A stretch of 64,000 bases of DNA. Source: Onthophagus taurus. Its lineage: Eukaryota; Arthropoda; Insecta; Coleoptera; Scarabaeidae. The stretch spans positions 15,073,501 through 15,137,500 of the forward strand of contig NC_091971.1 of NCBI RefSeq assembly GCF_036711975.1, given 5' to 3'. The position numbers and the translations under genes were made by a program. Positions 45,501 through 54,521 of the stretch are shown here, piece after piece. The notes beneath the pieces were generated by a model. That model was not told where the DNA came from. It saw only the letters and a list, made by a program, of their open reading frames with translations, and searched no databases. How positions within the stretch are numbered: position 1 is the stretch's first letter; every line of letters begins with the position of its first letter.

Positions 45501-48019
45501 ATATTTTCTTTGGTATTCTTTCCTCATCCATTCGAACCATTTTCTCTATTTCTCTTCTAACTCCTACTAGAGCTCGCAAGCTTAGTTCTTTTCTGACGAT
45601 CTTGTTTCGTACTCTGTCTCTTCTGATTTTTCTCCTTATTTTTCGCAGATATTTCATCTCTGCTGCTCTTATATTTCATTTCTGTCTGCCAAACATTATT
45701 TAAATTTCCGACCCGTAGGCGAGTATGGGTGTACAGATGGATTTGTATAGATGTAATTTTGCTTTAATACTTAGTTCCATCTTACCTACCAAGCTATTAT
45801 TTATCTGGTAATAGACTCCACTTCCTTTCGCTATTCTGATGCGTATCTCTTAATCTATCTTGTCACCTTTATTAATTATGGATATTCGTAATCTTCTACT
45901 CTTCTTCTCTTTTCCTTCTGCCTTTATCCTTATTCCTGTCTAGTATTTTCTCTATTATGGCTCTAAGGGTGTATATGTGATTTTATATTGTTCTGTTAAG
46001 TCGGAACGCCGTTTGCTCTTCTTCAAGTCTGTTTGGGGCGTCTTAATAGTTTTTCTAAGATTTTTGAGTAAAGTTCTCCGGCGCCAATCAGACTGTTTTT
46101 GTGGATTGACACGATTATGTTCTTCTTCCAATCTTGGAGCATTGTTTCAGTATTCCAAGGCTGCTAGAATATTTTTGTCCTTATCTTCGTTCTACTGCCT
46201 GCTTCTTAATAGTTCTGATGGTTTTTTCATTTTAGAGCTTTACGCCGTTCTTCCACGTTCACCCCGTTCTTCAGTATCCTCTTCTTTTGCTGGTCGTTCA
46301 TAACTCTCCATTTTAGTTTTTTATATTTCATATTTGTTTTTGTATTGGCCCCCTTCTTAACTGTTTCAAATTGTTTCTGGTTTTTCTTATAATTTTCGCT
46401 CAACTTCAAGTTTCTGTTTTCATGGCTTATCTTGCTTCCTGCCTCCTTCATTGGTATAGTTGAATCTATTCCAAGCTTCTTTTTTCTGTTTTATTTTAAC
46501 TTATACCATTCCATTCCACCATTTGCTTCTTCTTTGGTTTTGGCCCATCTTAATTCCTTTTGTTCTAAATACTTTGACATATTCTATTAGAAACTACAAG
46601 AAAACTATATTTAAGCCAATAAATCTCAATACAACATAGCTTTAGCATCAATTTTTAGATGATTGAAGAAAAATTAAAATTTGTATTAAGTAAATATTAA
46701 TCATTATAGGTTGATTATCAGCGACGCTAGTAGCTATAATACTTATTTATTTGTATATTTATAATTAATCTGTTTATAATAGTTCATCCGGAAGTAGCGG
46801 TTCATCTGCTTTAAAATCAACATTGCTTAACTCAAAAAAGCTGTGTTTACAAGAACAAAGTACTTTTCACATAAATTTGGAACAAAATTTGAAAGCTAAT
46901 GCTGCTTTAAGATCGAGGTCGCTAGGTGAATTTATTGATTGCGCCCCTGAGCATCACACCTCAACAATAGAATCACCATCGATGATACACCCCGTTGTGC
47001 AACCGACAACGATAGCTCCGCTAATGTCAGCACCTGATGATCCGTTCAAAACGTCTCTGATTGAAACTCTTTTGGAAAGAATCAATTTTCCAGGACAACA
47101 TATATATGGTTACACAAGAGTCTATGAGATACCTCGAATAGTGATTAAAAAAGAATATCTTGATGTTGGCAGGGAAAAGTATTACATAGAAAAATTAATT
47201 GGGAAGGGGGCGTTTGGTTCTGTATACAAAGCGGAAGATTGTCAAACAAGACAAACGGTTGCCGTCAAATACCAGAGGCCCCCTAATAAATGGGAGTATT
47301 ATATTTGCAGGGAATTACAGGCAAGATTAGCCGGTAATCATATGAAAGATAGATTTATGGATATACATAGAGGCTATTATAGTGATCAAGTATCAATTTT
47401 GATATCGGATTTTAATCCAAATGGTTCTTTGTTGGACATTACGAACAAATTGAAACAGAAGAATGGTCGCGCAATGAAAGAATCACTTTGCGCATACTTT
47501 TGCATCGAGATGTTGCAAATAATCAGTGCAATGCATTCCACGAAAATTATTCACGCAGACATAAAACCTGACAATTTTTTGGTTCAACTTGTAGACAATA
47601 ACGTTAAGTTGCATCTTATCGATTTTGGGTGTAGCATTGATATGGCTATGTTTCCACACGGCACAACGTTCTTAAGAAAAGTCACTACGGAAGATTTCAC
47701 CTGTTGCGAAATGTTGGATGGCCGACCATGGAGCTATCACACCGATTTATTTTGCGTAGCCGCTTCCGCTCACGTTTTGCTCTTTGACAAATATATTCAG
47801 ATGCAGAAAAAAGATGATCATTGGTCGATTAAACACCGTTTCTCAAGATATTATCGCGTCGATTGTTGGAACATGTTCTTCAGTACTCTATTAAATCAAC
47901 AAAACGGGCCGGCAAAAATCGATCCACTCATTCAAATGCTCTCTGGTATCGTCGACATGGGCACCACCGAATTCCAAACGGAAATGAGAACACTCGTAAA
48001 CATGTTACGAGGACGATAA
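39511..48019 (+). CDS. BubR1: Spindle checkpoint protein BubR1 (MadBub type) with intact kinase
   Basis: Four coding exons: 39,511-39,638; 39,709-39,913; 39,968-41,616; 46,783-48,019; phases agree, giving 1,072 residues. The N-terminus has a KEN box at residues 7-9 (NSKENIQPLRGGR), the APC/C-Cdc20 inhibitory signature of BubR1/Mad3. The TPR-like Mad3/BUB1 domain follows (about 44-200: IRTYTGDDPLENYYSYISW, FYRAWSFYHEVMGDF). A GLEBS-like Bub3-binding motif lies near 350-376 (YPGDGTEYSLEEIK). The last exon holds a protein kinase domain with G-loop GKGAFGSVYKAE (about 797), VAVK K823, catalytic loop HADIKPDN (D920, N925) and DFG at 941-943. All canonical catalytic residues are present. The protein halts anaphase until kinetochores attach. 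The 5,166-bp last intron is full of transposons. Bub1 itself is less likely because of the KEN box. AATAAA is at 48,114-48,119. Confidence 0.92.
42361..42887. mobile_element. Palindromic element inserted in the Tigger remnant
   Basis: The left arm (42,361-42,524) and right arm (42,690-42,887) are almost exact inverted copies, starting ATTTGGAATAAA at the left tip and ending TTTATTCCAAAT at the right. The right arm has 33 bp (42,788-42,820) that the left arm lacks; the gap falls at the junction 42,426/42,427. The 165-bp centre contains a further hairpin (AAAACTTTGAGAAAA and its complement, about 42,632-42,677). It splits the coding region of a pogo/Tigger transposase, so it is younger. No protein is encoded. 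The class is unknown; it may derive from a retroelement that carries ribozymes. Confidence 0.85.
42785..42825 (+). ncRNA. Hammerhead-ribozyme-like motif
   Basis: The 41 bases fit the hammerhead core in order: stem I strand GCCTT (42,785-42,789), CTGAAGA (fits CUGANGA), stem II GCC/GGC with a 7-base loop, GAAA, then CCGGTC ending in the classic GUC cleavage triplet (42,818-42,820), and the stem I return strand AAGGC (42,821-42,825), a perfect complement. Stem III is only ACC/GGU with no loop, so a single molecule could not close it; the self-complementary ACCGGU would allow a dimer, as known for minimal hammerheads in some retroelements. An unpaired U (42,797) before stem II departs from the consensus. 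Activity is unproven. Confidence 0.5.
43780..44470 (-). mobile_element. Second pogo-type transposase remnant
   Basis: Minus-strand frames, read downward, give VRNKVKALGVPTIYSSDMEK, then WQSTRGFNRKNVNNFCDLLE and NIFDEHKF, then MDESRFTTVQKRTQKVFEHK and GKHQVGIITIGERSINTTVE. This is the order seen in pogo/jerky-like transposases of insects (GFNRxNVxxFF...IYNVDETG..TVQKP..V...KGKxQVG..TSAERG). It has its own first catalytic D box, so it is a different copy from the one at 42,060-43,560. The second half of the catalytic domain is lost. It lies in the BubR1 intron. Confidence 0.75.
44553..44834 (-). mobile_element. Transposon-derived protein fragment
   Basis: A 93-codon minus-strand frame reads YDFYLKHFRKNFSYKFGRPQ, LDVCSTCEALNAKVES and VVKLLMHKRWTKNY. 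I recall near-identical blocks (YLKYFKENFSYRFGRPQVDVC) in many multi-copy hypothetical proteins of insect genomes, which implies a mobile element, but I cannot name the superfamily. It is short and ends in stops on both sides. It lies in the BubR1 intron. Confidence 0.55.
45390..46560 (-). mobile_element. Non-LTR retrotransposon remnant in the BubR1 intron
   Basis: Minus-strand pieces read in the order of a LINE reverse transcriptase: IGAGELYSKILEKLLRR and, in another frame, LEEEQTAFRLNRTIQNHIY with TLRAIIEK near 46,090-45,930; IAKGSGVYYQINNSLVGK near 45,830; LHLYKSICTPILAYGSE near 45,740; AEMKYLRKIRRKIRRDRVRN and KIVRKELSLRALVGVRREIE near 45,660-45,560; and a Lys/Arg-rich end near 45,470. 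The catalytic YADD box lies in a deleted part. The AEMKYLR block links it to the copy at 7,560-8,330. Confidence 0.75.
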
Positions 48020-48689
48020 CGATTCGCCACGCTAGTTTATCTTTAATAATGTCAACGTTATGTTTAGTTCTAGTTCTTACTTAAGGATTTTCTTGATTTT
48101 ATTAAATATTAATAATAAATTGAAACGGATTAATTATAATAAAACTGCTTTATACTGCGGGAAACGATATAGAATTCGGTTTATTTATTAAAGAAGTTTC
48201 TCAACCAATACTTTTTTTTTCTAACTCCTTGATTACTCCTTGATGCGGGTCTATCCTGTGAACCTCGTAGGGGTTGAGTCCTAAGTTATGTTGTGGGGTC
48301 TACAAGGGAGTGAGTTTGTGACTTTAGTGTTCAAATAGACTTCAGTGTCGGAGCACCAGGATAGGTGATGGTCTTTCTTCAAGTTCCTAGCGGAGGTTAG
48401 ATCCATCGGCAGCGTCGACGTGGATTTAGTCAGGGGAGGAAGTCCTGCGTGCCAACGAGCTACAGTTGATGTGTGGGATATACCAATTGAAGTACTTACA
48501 GGGTATATCGGCCAGTTGAGCTACAGTTATAGTCTCCTTTTTATCGCTCAGGGGTGGGTCTCTTACACCCCAGAGACGATTGGTTTTCATCACAGTGTAT
48601 TGCGTTGTTATTTGGAGGGACGCGTTGCTCGGAAGGCGTGCATCGAGTGGGGAATTTCGATCCCACAGGTGCTTCGCATAATACAGTAT

Positions 48690-51390
48690 TTTGAATTGTG
48701 CATGAACAGCTCCTCCTCCTCCTATAGTGCTGCGCAGTCGTCCACTGTGGAATCCTGGCTACCTTCATTTTCAGTCTCTGCATTCTTATATCCACATCGA
48801 CTGTATATTCCCATCTTCTCCGTAGTTATCCCTTCGGTCTTAATCCTTGCATTTTCCTATTTATTAACACTTTCGCGGACAGAAGTGCATATGCAGTCAA
48901 TTGGTGCGTTTATGGGTGAACTATCGATATCATAGTGGCCGCGAAAATGTTAACGTTCTAAGTAGCTTTCCTTCTTCCATATTGGTAATATGCCCAACCC
49001 ATTGCAGCCTCAGAATTCTTATGCAACTGGATACCTTTCCTTCATTGAGCTGGAGATATAATTCATGATCTTCCTCTCGAATATATTTACATATTCTGGT
49101 AGTTTTTGTGTTAATGGCCACATTTCGCAGCAATACGTAAGGATGGGTCTTATTATGGTCTTATACAGGTGATCCATTTAACATAAAAATTATCCTAATA
49201 AGAGTTGTTCTGTTCTATTTTTGACGAGCATTTTTTCACGACCAATCTTTTAAATGGTATATATTTTTGATTGCAAAATCTGAATGTATAGATAAAAGTA
49301 TACTAATTTAAAAAAAAATTTAATTCAAACTTCAAAGATTTTTTTGTTCAATATTTCTGCACGCATTTCTTATGTATCTCTTTCATGTTTTCTGGTGTAG
49401 TCGGTATCCCGATCTAAAGCTTTATTGGTAATTTGTGAAAAATGTGCAAGACACCCATCATTTTGCAGCCATATAGTTTGTCTTTGTTCCAAACTCAAAT
49501 CTTCTAGTAACGGTGGTAAGGCGTCATCTATAAAATTTCGGTACTTTTTCCCATTCAGCACACCATAAAGTAAGGACAGATCAATCAAACATTAACCGAT
49601 CAAGGGCGTTAATGTTCTACCTCACGTAACTATCTCGTATTTTCAACACTCCATTAGTGCATGTTATGTCTATTAACTAGTCCGTGATTTGTAAAAGTAG
49701 ACTCATCCGAGAATAGCAGAAGTTGAGGTTCAGCCGCATTCATTCTTGTGCCCATTGACAAAATATTAACCGATTTTGAAGTCACCTCCATGAAGGTTTT
49801 GATGCAATGACATATGGTATGGGTGATACTTCTTGCGCTTTAATATTCTTAAAATGCTGGTGTTCGATATTACGGCATCAATTGCAAGTCGTCTAGAGCT
49901 AACTTGAGGGTTTATCTCAATGCTAGCTAATACCGCAATTTCCTTTTCTTCCATAGTTACAGTTGCTCCCCGAGTTCCTTTTCCTGCTTTCACATTTTCA
50001 GTGATAGTGAAATCATTTACAACTCTGTAAAAGGCACTTGAAGGCATATTTCGATCAGGAAAACGCGTTCGATACAAAACTATGCTATCAGCAACTTTTT
50101 TGTCACTTCCTCCGTACATAAAAATCATGTGGACTTTTCTGCCACGCTTAGAGTATCCATGATGTAATACATATAATACATACATTATAATACATACATA
50201 TAATCTAATGACTTAATTTAAACACTTTGCCTTGATGTAAAACGATGGAATGAATTCAGAATTTGTAGCGGAGCAGTTTTTATGCTAATTTAGTTTTACC
50301 TGCTACATTTTAAAACAATCGGAAATTTCGACATAAGCAGTTCCACGAATTCTTGTATTTTATGTCTTATTCTATTATCACTTATAAAATGGACAAAGGT
50401 CGGAACTTTTTAAAGCTTTTTCCAAAGGTATATCCAACAACCCAGGTCACCCGATGTACCTTTTTGGATTTTTTTGTTGAGCGTTCTGAAATAGATTTTT
50501 TTAGACGCCCAACCCAACCCAACTTTTGTCCATAGATTCAGATTTTGCACTCAAAAATATAGAGTGCCATTTAAAAAAATTGGTCGTGACCTTCATATTA
50601 CTTTCAAAATAAGGTCAATGTCTAAAATGTTATCATCATATGGGTTCCCCCTTCGTAAGAACAATTTTTATTTCGATAATTTTTATGTTAAATAAACCGT
50701 TTTCCAGATAATCGCTTGTCTTAAGTTAAATGGATCATCCTGGATATTCTGAGTTTTATGCTTTTGCTTTTAAATATGTTTGCGAGAACAAAGTAAGCTT
50801 TGTTGACAAGCGCGATTCTCCATCCTCTTCACCAAGAGCTTGTCAGATCCACCCTAAGATATTTAAACTCTTAGAGGTTCGATTTGGTCTTCTGTAATCT
50901 TGTTGGTCGCGGAACATGAAACATGACTTTTTTTTCCTTATTAGTGTTTTCGCTGCTTCCTTCAACGTTTCATATGTCTCCTCTGCTTCTTTTCTTGTTT
51001 TGCTCATGATATTAATATCGTCTGCGTATGCAGCCAGTTGGACGGTTTTATTAATAAGCAGGTTGACTTTTCCTATTTTCATCTTCTTGATAAAGTATTC
51101 AAGTGTTAAGTTTTATAATGTTGGGCCAGCCCATCTTCCTACTTTAGTCCTTGGGCGATGTTAATTGTTCCTGTTAACTAGTTTTGTAAGCAGACCTCTG
51201 TGTTTGTTAGTGTGGCTTTAACAACTCTTATTAGTTTTGAGGGTATATTAAATTTTCTAAGTATTTTAAATAACTGTTCTCTGTCAACAGAGTCGTATGT
51301 TTGTTCTCACTCAAGATCTGGCCCCGCGGTATACCACGTACAGCAAGTGTAGGGTCTTAGAGAAGTTGATTTTCGATCATGAATGTATTT
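48690..51390 (-). mobile_element. Non-LTR retrotransposon remnant with a mariner inside
   Basis: Read downward on the minus strand: YDSVDREQLFKILRKFNIPS and LIRVVKATLTNTEVCLQN (51,290-51,180), a preserved catalytic box QLAAYADDINIMS with KTRKEAEETYETLKEA (51,060-50,940), then a mariner insertion (49,166-50,742), then YKTIIRPILTYCCEMWPLTQ (49,165-49,100), LRLQWVGHITNMEEGKLL (49,010-48,960) and a last piece RRRWEYTVDVDIRM near 48,800. This is the order of an RTE/CR1-like reverse transcriptase. Stops and frameshifts are frequent. The plus-strand open frame at 48,420-48,935 is partly antisense to it; 48,210-48,690 upstream is unassigned. Confidence 0.75.
49166..50742 (-). mobile_element. Decayed mariner inserted in the LINE
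   Basis: The ends are inverted: CAGGTGATCCATTTAACATA on the left and, on the right, the complement of CAGGATGATCCATTTAAC. The left end lacks about 35 bp that the right end keeps, as if lost between short direct ATTTAAC repeats. Transposase pieces on the minus strand are VLYRTRFPDRNMPSSAFYRV and VSSRRLAIDAVISNTSILRI (50,185-49,766) and YGVLNGKKYRNFIDDALPPL with LQNDGCLAHFSQ (49,588-49,370). They align with the intact transposase at 33,655-34,719 (RRRFPNRRIPNRQVF; FQHDGAPPHYS) but belong to a different, older copy. Confidence 0.8.
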
Positions 51391-51409
51391 TGTAACTGGT
51401 TTCTACAGC

Positions 51410-52560
51410 AGTGTATCTTTCCGAACTTCCAATCCATTGTGCTTTTTACTGATGAAGCACTTTTTCATAATGACCACCAATGAGCTGCAGAAAATCCTCA
51501 CGCGATTAGACAATCAAGACATAAACAACATTTTTTAAGCAATATCTGGACTGACATTCTTGACGATTATTTAATAGGACCAATGTTTTTACTTAAACAG
51601 ATTAAATAGACAAGATTACATAATTTTTTTTGAACAAGAGTGTGTTAATAGAGGGAGATTCGGGGAGGAATGTTAAATTAGTAAGGGAGAAGATAACGAT
51701 GCGGGAACCAGCCATGCTGTGGCCTAAGGCGATACTCTATGACGTGGACAGAGAGATGAGCGAGGGGGTGATGTTACAACAGTTGTGGGGTAAAAACATA
51801 GAACAAGGGGTTGGGATGACTTCAGAAAGCAAGTCAAAATATTATTCAAGACTAGCAGAAGAAAACTGGGGGTAGTAAATTAATATGTCATGGAAGTATC
51901 AGGGAGGGTGAGAAGGGAGGTTACAAGGTTTGGAAGGGTATACATTGGGTTATTGCCATTGAAAATAGACGATTTTAGGTGTCAGGGCTTTGGGCATCTC
52001 CAGCGTTTCTGCAAACTGGAGGTGGAGAACTATGTGGCAATTGCAAAGCTAGGAGGAAGGATGGCAGACATGAAACGAGGGATAGAAACTGTGGGGAATA
52101 CCACATAGCGACGGAGTTGGCGGAGAGAAGTATTAATTGTGGGGACATGGAGAGAAGGTTCAAAGGAAGGAAGCGGATTACTGTGTTGATCAAAAAACTA
52201 AAGGAGAGGGAGGGACAAAATTGGTTTTCTGGAACGGGGCGGGAATATTAAACAAAGAAGGGCAATTCTGGGAATATTTGAAGAGATTTGAGGTGATAGG
52301 TATGGTGGAGACATGGGTGGATGGAAGAGAGTAGGAGAAAATACATAATTTTTTTGAAAAATGATCTACCTCAAGGAGTACTCAAATAATACTTTTCCGA
52401 ATCGAAGAAGTGGCCACCATGTTCTTCAGATTGCACTTCCCATAGATGTTTTTTAAGGTGCCACCTAAAACAACTTGTGTATTCTACATCGATTCAACTT
52501 TACAAGAACTAGCAATCAAAGAACCGTTTTGAAGAATAGTTTGGTGTAGTCCGGTGTAAT
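51410..52560 (+). mobile_element. Mariner transposase remnant split by a LINE piece
   Basis: Plus-strand coding before the break reads FQSIVLFTDEALFHNDHQ, then, after a stop, AAENPHAIRQSRHKQHFLSN and IWTDILDDYLIGPMFLL (51,420-51,600). After the insertion (52,359 on) the same frame type resumes with KKWPPCSSDCTSHRCFLRCH and LKQLVYSTSI, a damaged form of WPPRSPDLTPLDFCLWG. These match residues 150-210 and 275-300 of the intact DD41D transposase in this window. The part with the second catalytic D is deleted. Ends were not found, although TACAGGGTGTTATT near 52,704 could be a terminus. Confidence 0.65.
51635..52342 (+). mobile_element. LINE fragment spanning the ORF1/ORF2 junction, with target duplication
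   Basis: The 708-bp insert is flanked by ACATAATTTTTTTGAA-like direct repeats (51,618-51,634 and 52,343-52,358). Inside, plus-strand frames read like the end of a LINE ORF1 (zinc-knuckle-like FRCQGFGHLQRFCKLEVEN near 51,975) and the start of ORF2 (TKLVFWNGAGILNKEGQFWE, then VIGMVETWVDGRE, near 52,220-52,334), the latter the first motif of an apurinic-type endonuclease. The reverse transcriptase and any 3' tail are absent, so this copy is cut at both ends. It interrupts a mariner remnant. Confidence 0.65.
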
Positions 52561-53290
52561 TCTTGAGCGAGTATTACTCCGGAAAAGGAAATTTTGGGCA
52601 CTTACTCTAACTGTTGCGAAATTCGTTCATATTATTTTAATAAAAATTGTTAGTGATTTACAATTTTGGAATTCACACGTAACTTTTTAAGGAAGGAAAA
52701 ATACAGGGTGTTATTTCTTTATTCATTATTAAAATCGTCGTGTTATTTTTGATTTGACCAACATGATACAAAAATAACTTTATTAAAATCAATGCGTCGT
52801 AAGAAGATTAATAAGCCATTACATCATTTTAGATCCTGCTAGTTATTAAAAAACATTAAGATTAGGTGTCATAAAGGAGAAGTATTACTATTTTATATTA
52901 CACGTGACTATAAAATTACATATAATTAATTATTTCTTGTTAAGCTTCCAACCTAACTCCCCATTCATACACGTGAAATAATGGTTATTAAAATTGATTG
53001 CGTAACGTGTTGATTGGATCTTTCGATTTATTAAAATTAGTGAACCGGAAAGAAGACGAAACAATATAAATTTTAAACCGAACATAAGAGCGTGCCCATG
53101 AAATTCCCGATCATTGCCACACAACCGGATCATGTGAACTTCTTGAAATGACGCCTTAGAGATGAGCCAAGGTCGTTTTACATACCTGCTGCATTAGAAT
53201 TAAATACTTTTGACAACGCTTTTCTCGATAGATGGGGCAAAAGTGCATCATCTTCAATGCAATTAATTCTGCGAAGGTGGGATTTTATGG
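52560..53290. other. Upstream region of the cuticle gene
   Basis: No recognised gene. A 67-codon minus-strand frame with ATG at 53,133 (MIRLCGNDREFHGHALMFGL) resembles nothing I know and is probably chance. The 300 bp before 53,291 presumably hold the stage- and tissue-specific control sites of the cuticle gene. Confidence 0.4.
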
Positions 53291-53298
53291 TATAAATA
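53291..53298 (+). promoter_or_regulatory. TATA box of the cuticle gene
   Basis: TATAAATA lies 77 bp upstream of the cuticle-protein ATG (53,368). With the usual spacing of 25-30 bp, transcription would start near 53,322, leaving a leader of about 45 nt. A strong TATA box is typical of insect cuticle genes and fits sharp, hormone-timed expression. Confidence 0.7.
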
Positions 53299-53367
53299 GA
53301 AAGATGAGCACTTCGAGGCGTGTACTTTATTAATTGTTGTGTTTTTGCGTGCTCATCTTCAGCCGAG

Positions 53368-54436
53368 ATGATTTCCTCTTTCTCGTTCCTGGTAATACAA
53401 AAAAATCATACTTAAAAATTTTTTCCATCTTTATTTATCATTTAGATTTTTTATTTGCTCATTTTATCGTCGAAATCCGAAGATGTTCGTTTGGATATAT
53501 TACCACCAGAAGAAGCCAAGCAAATAATCGATTCCAAAGATCAAACTTTGAAATACGCACCAAAAATTGATTCGAACGTCCCAGCTGTTAGAGTGTTAGG
53601 AAAAACTCCAACGAACGTTTTAGAAGACATTTACTTGGCCAATCAATATCACGGTCAAGATGGACTTGGAAGTTATTTATATGGTTATTCAGTACCTGAT
53701 ATCGCTAAAACTGAGAAAAAACAAGCTGGAGGTGATCTAAAAGGTTCCTATCAATACATCGTCGATGATGGAAAAGAAATTAAAGTCGAGTATTGGGACG
53801 ATGGTACAGGATTTCATCAAGTTGATAATACTGCGGAGATAGCACCCAAACAAGTTGATGATTCACCAGATGTTAAAGCAGCTAAAGAAGAATTTTTTAA
53901 AAGATGGCACGAAGAGGCACAAAGAAATAGTCAAGGATCTAACCCGTAACTTTATTATTTTTTTATTTAATTATTTTTATTAATTCTATAACACACTTTT
54001 TAGACCTCCAAATATACCAGGATCAGCACACCCAGGTCAAAATTATCCCCATGGCGCTCAGGGTTCAGGATTTAGCTCGAATTTAGCTGGGCAACAACAA
54101 CCGGGACAAGGAGGGGGTCAATATCAACAACCTAATTTGCAATCTGCCACTGGACCTGCTCAAGTTTTAAATCAACGTCCAAATTATGGCCAACAATCGC
54201 CGAATGATAATACTGGTGATGGAGGTAATTGGAAGTATGAACCAACACCGGAAGAACAAGGACCTCCACATGGTTTCTTTTATAACGTTGATTACCCTGT
54301 TGGAATTATTGTTAATAAACAAGGACAACAAAAAAGGGAAACACTTCAGGATATTTATGTAAAAAATAAAGAAAATTTTGAAAGGTCCGTTTTTGAAGGA
54401 ATGGGAAATGCTAGCGGATATCAAGCTCATGGATAA
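53368..54436 (+). CDS. Secreted cuticle protein, RR-like
   Basis: Three coding exons, 53,368-53,391, 53,446-53,945 and 54,004-54,436, encode 318 residues. The first eight codons sit alone and start the signal peptide MISSFSFLIFYLLILSSKSE, the usual first-intron position of insect cuticle genes. Near residues 104-140 the segment GDLKGSYQYIVDDGKEIKVE followed by YWDDGTGFHQ resembles the chitin-binding R&R core (GxYxY...DG...VxYxAD..GF), though diverged and without the usual Pro end. A second, Gly/Gln-rich part (GQQQPGQGGGQYQQPNLQS) and a last block (GFFYNVDYPVGIIVNKQGQQ) follow. Expected role: structural protein binding chitin in the exoskeleton. AATAAA lies at 54,501-54,506. Assignment to RR-1 or RR-2 is not possible by eye. 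Confidence 0.82.
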
Positions 54437-54521
54437 TTTAATTTTATTTTTTATTAAACAAATATTCTTAATTTATAAATTAACCGAATTAAACATACTA
54501 AATAAACACATTTTTGTTTTT

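Noticed and set aside
48420-48935. A 171-codon plus-strand open frame as a host gene
   Set aside because: No ATG begins it in a good context, the right half is antisense to a LINE 3' end, and the protein is compositionally odd.
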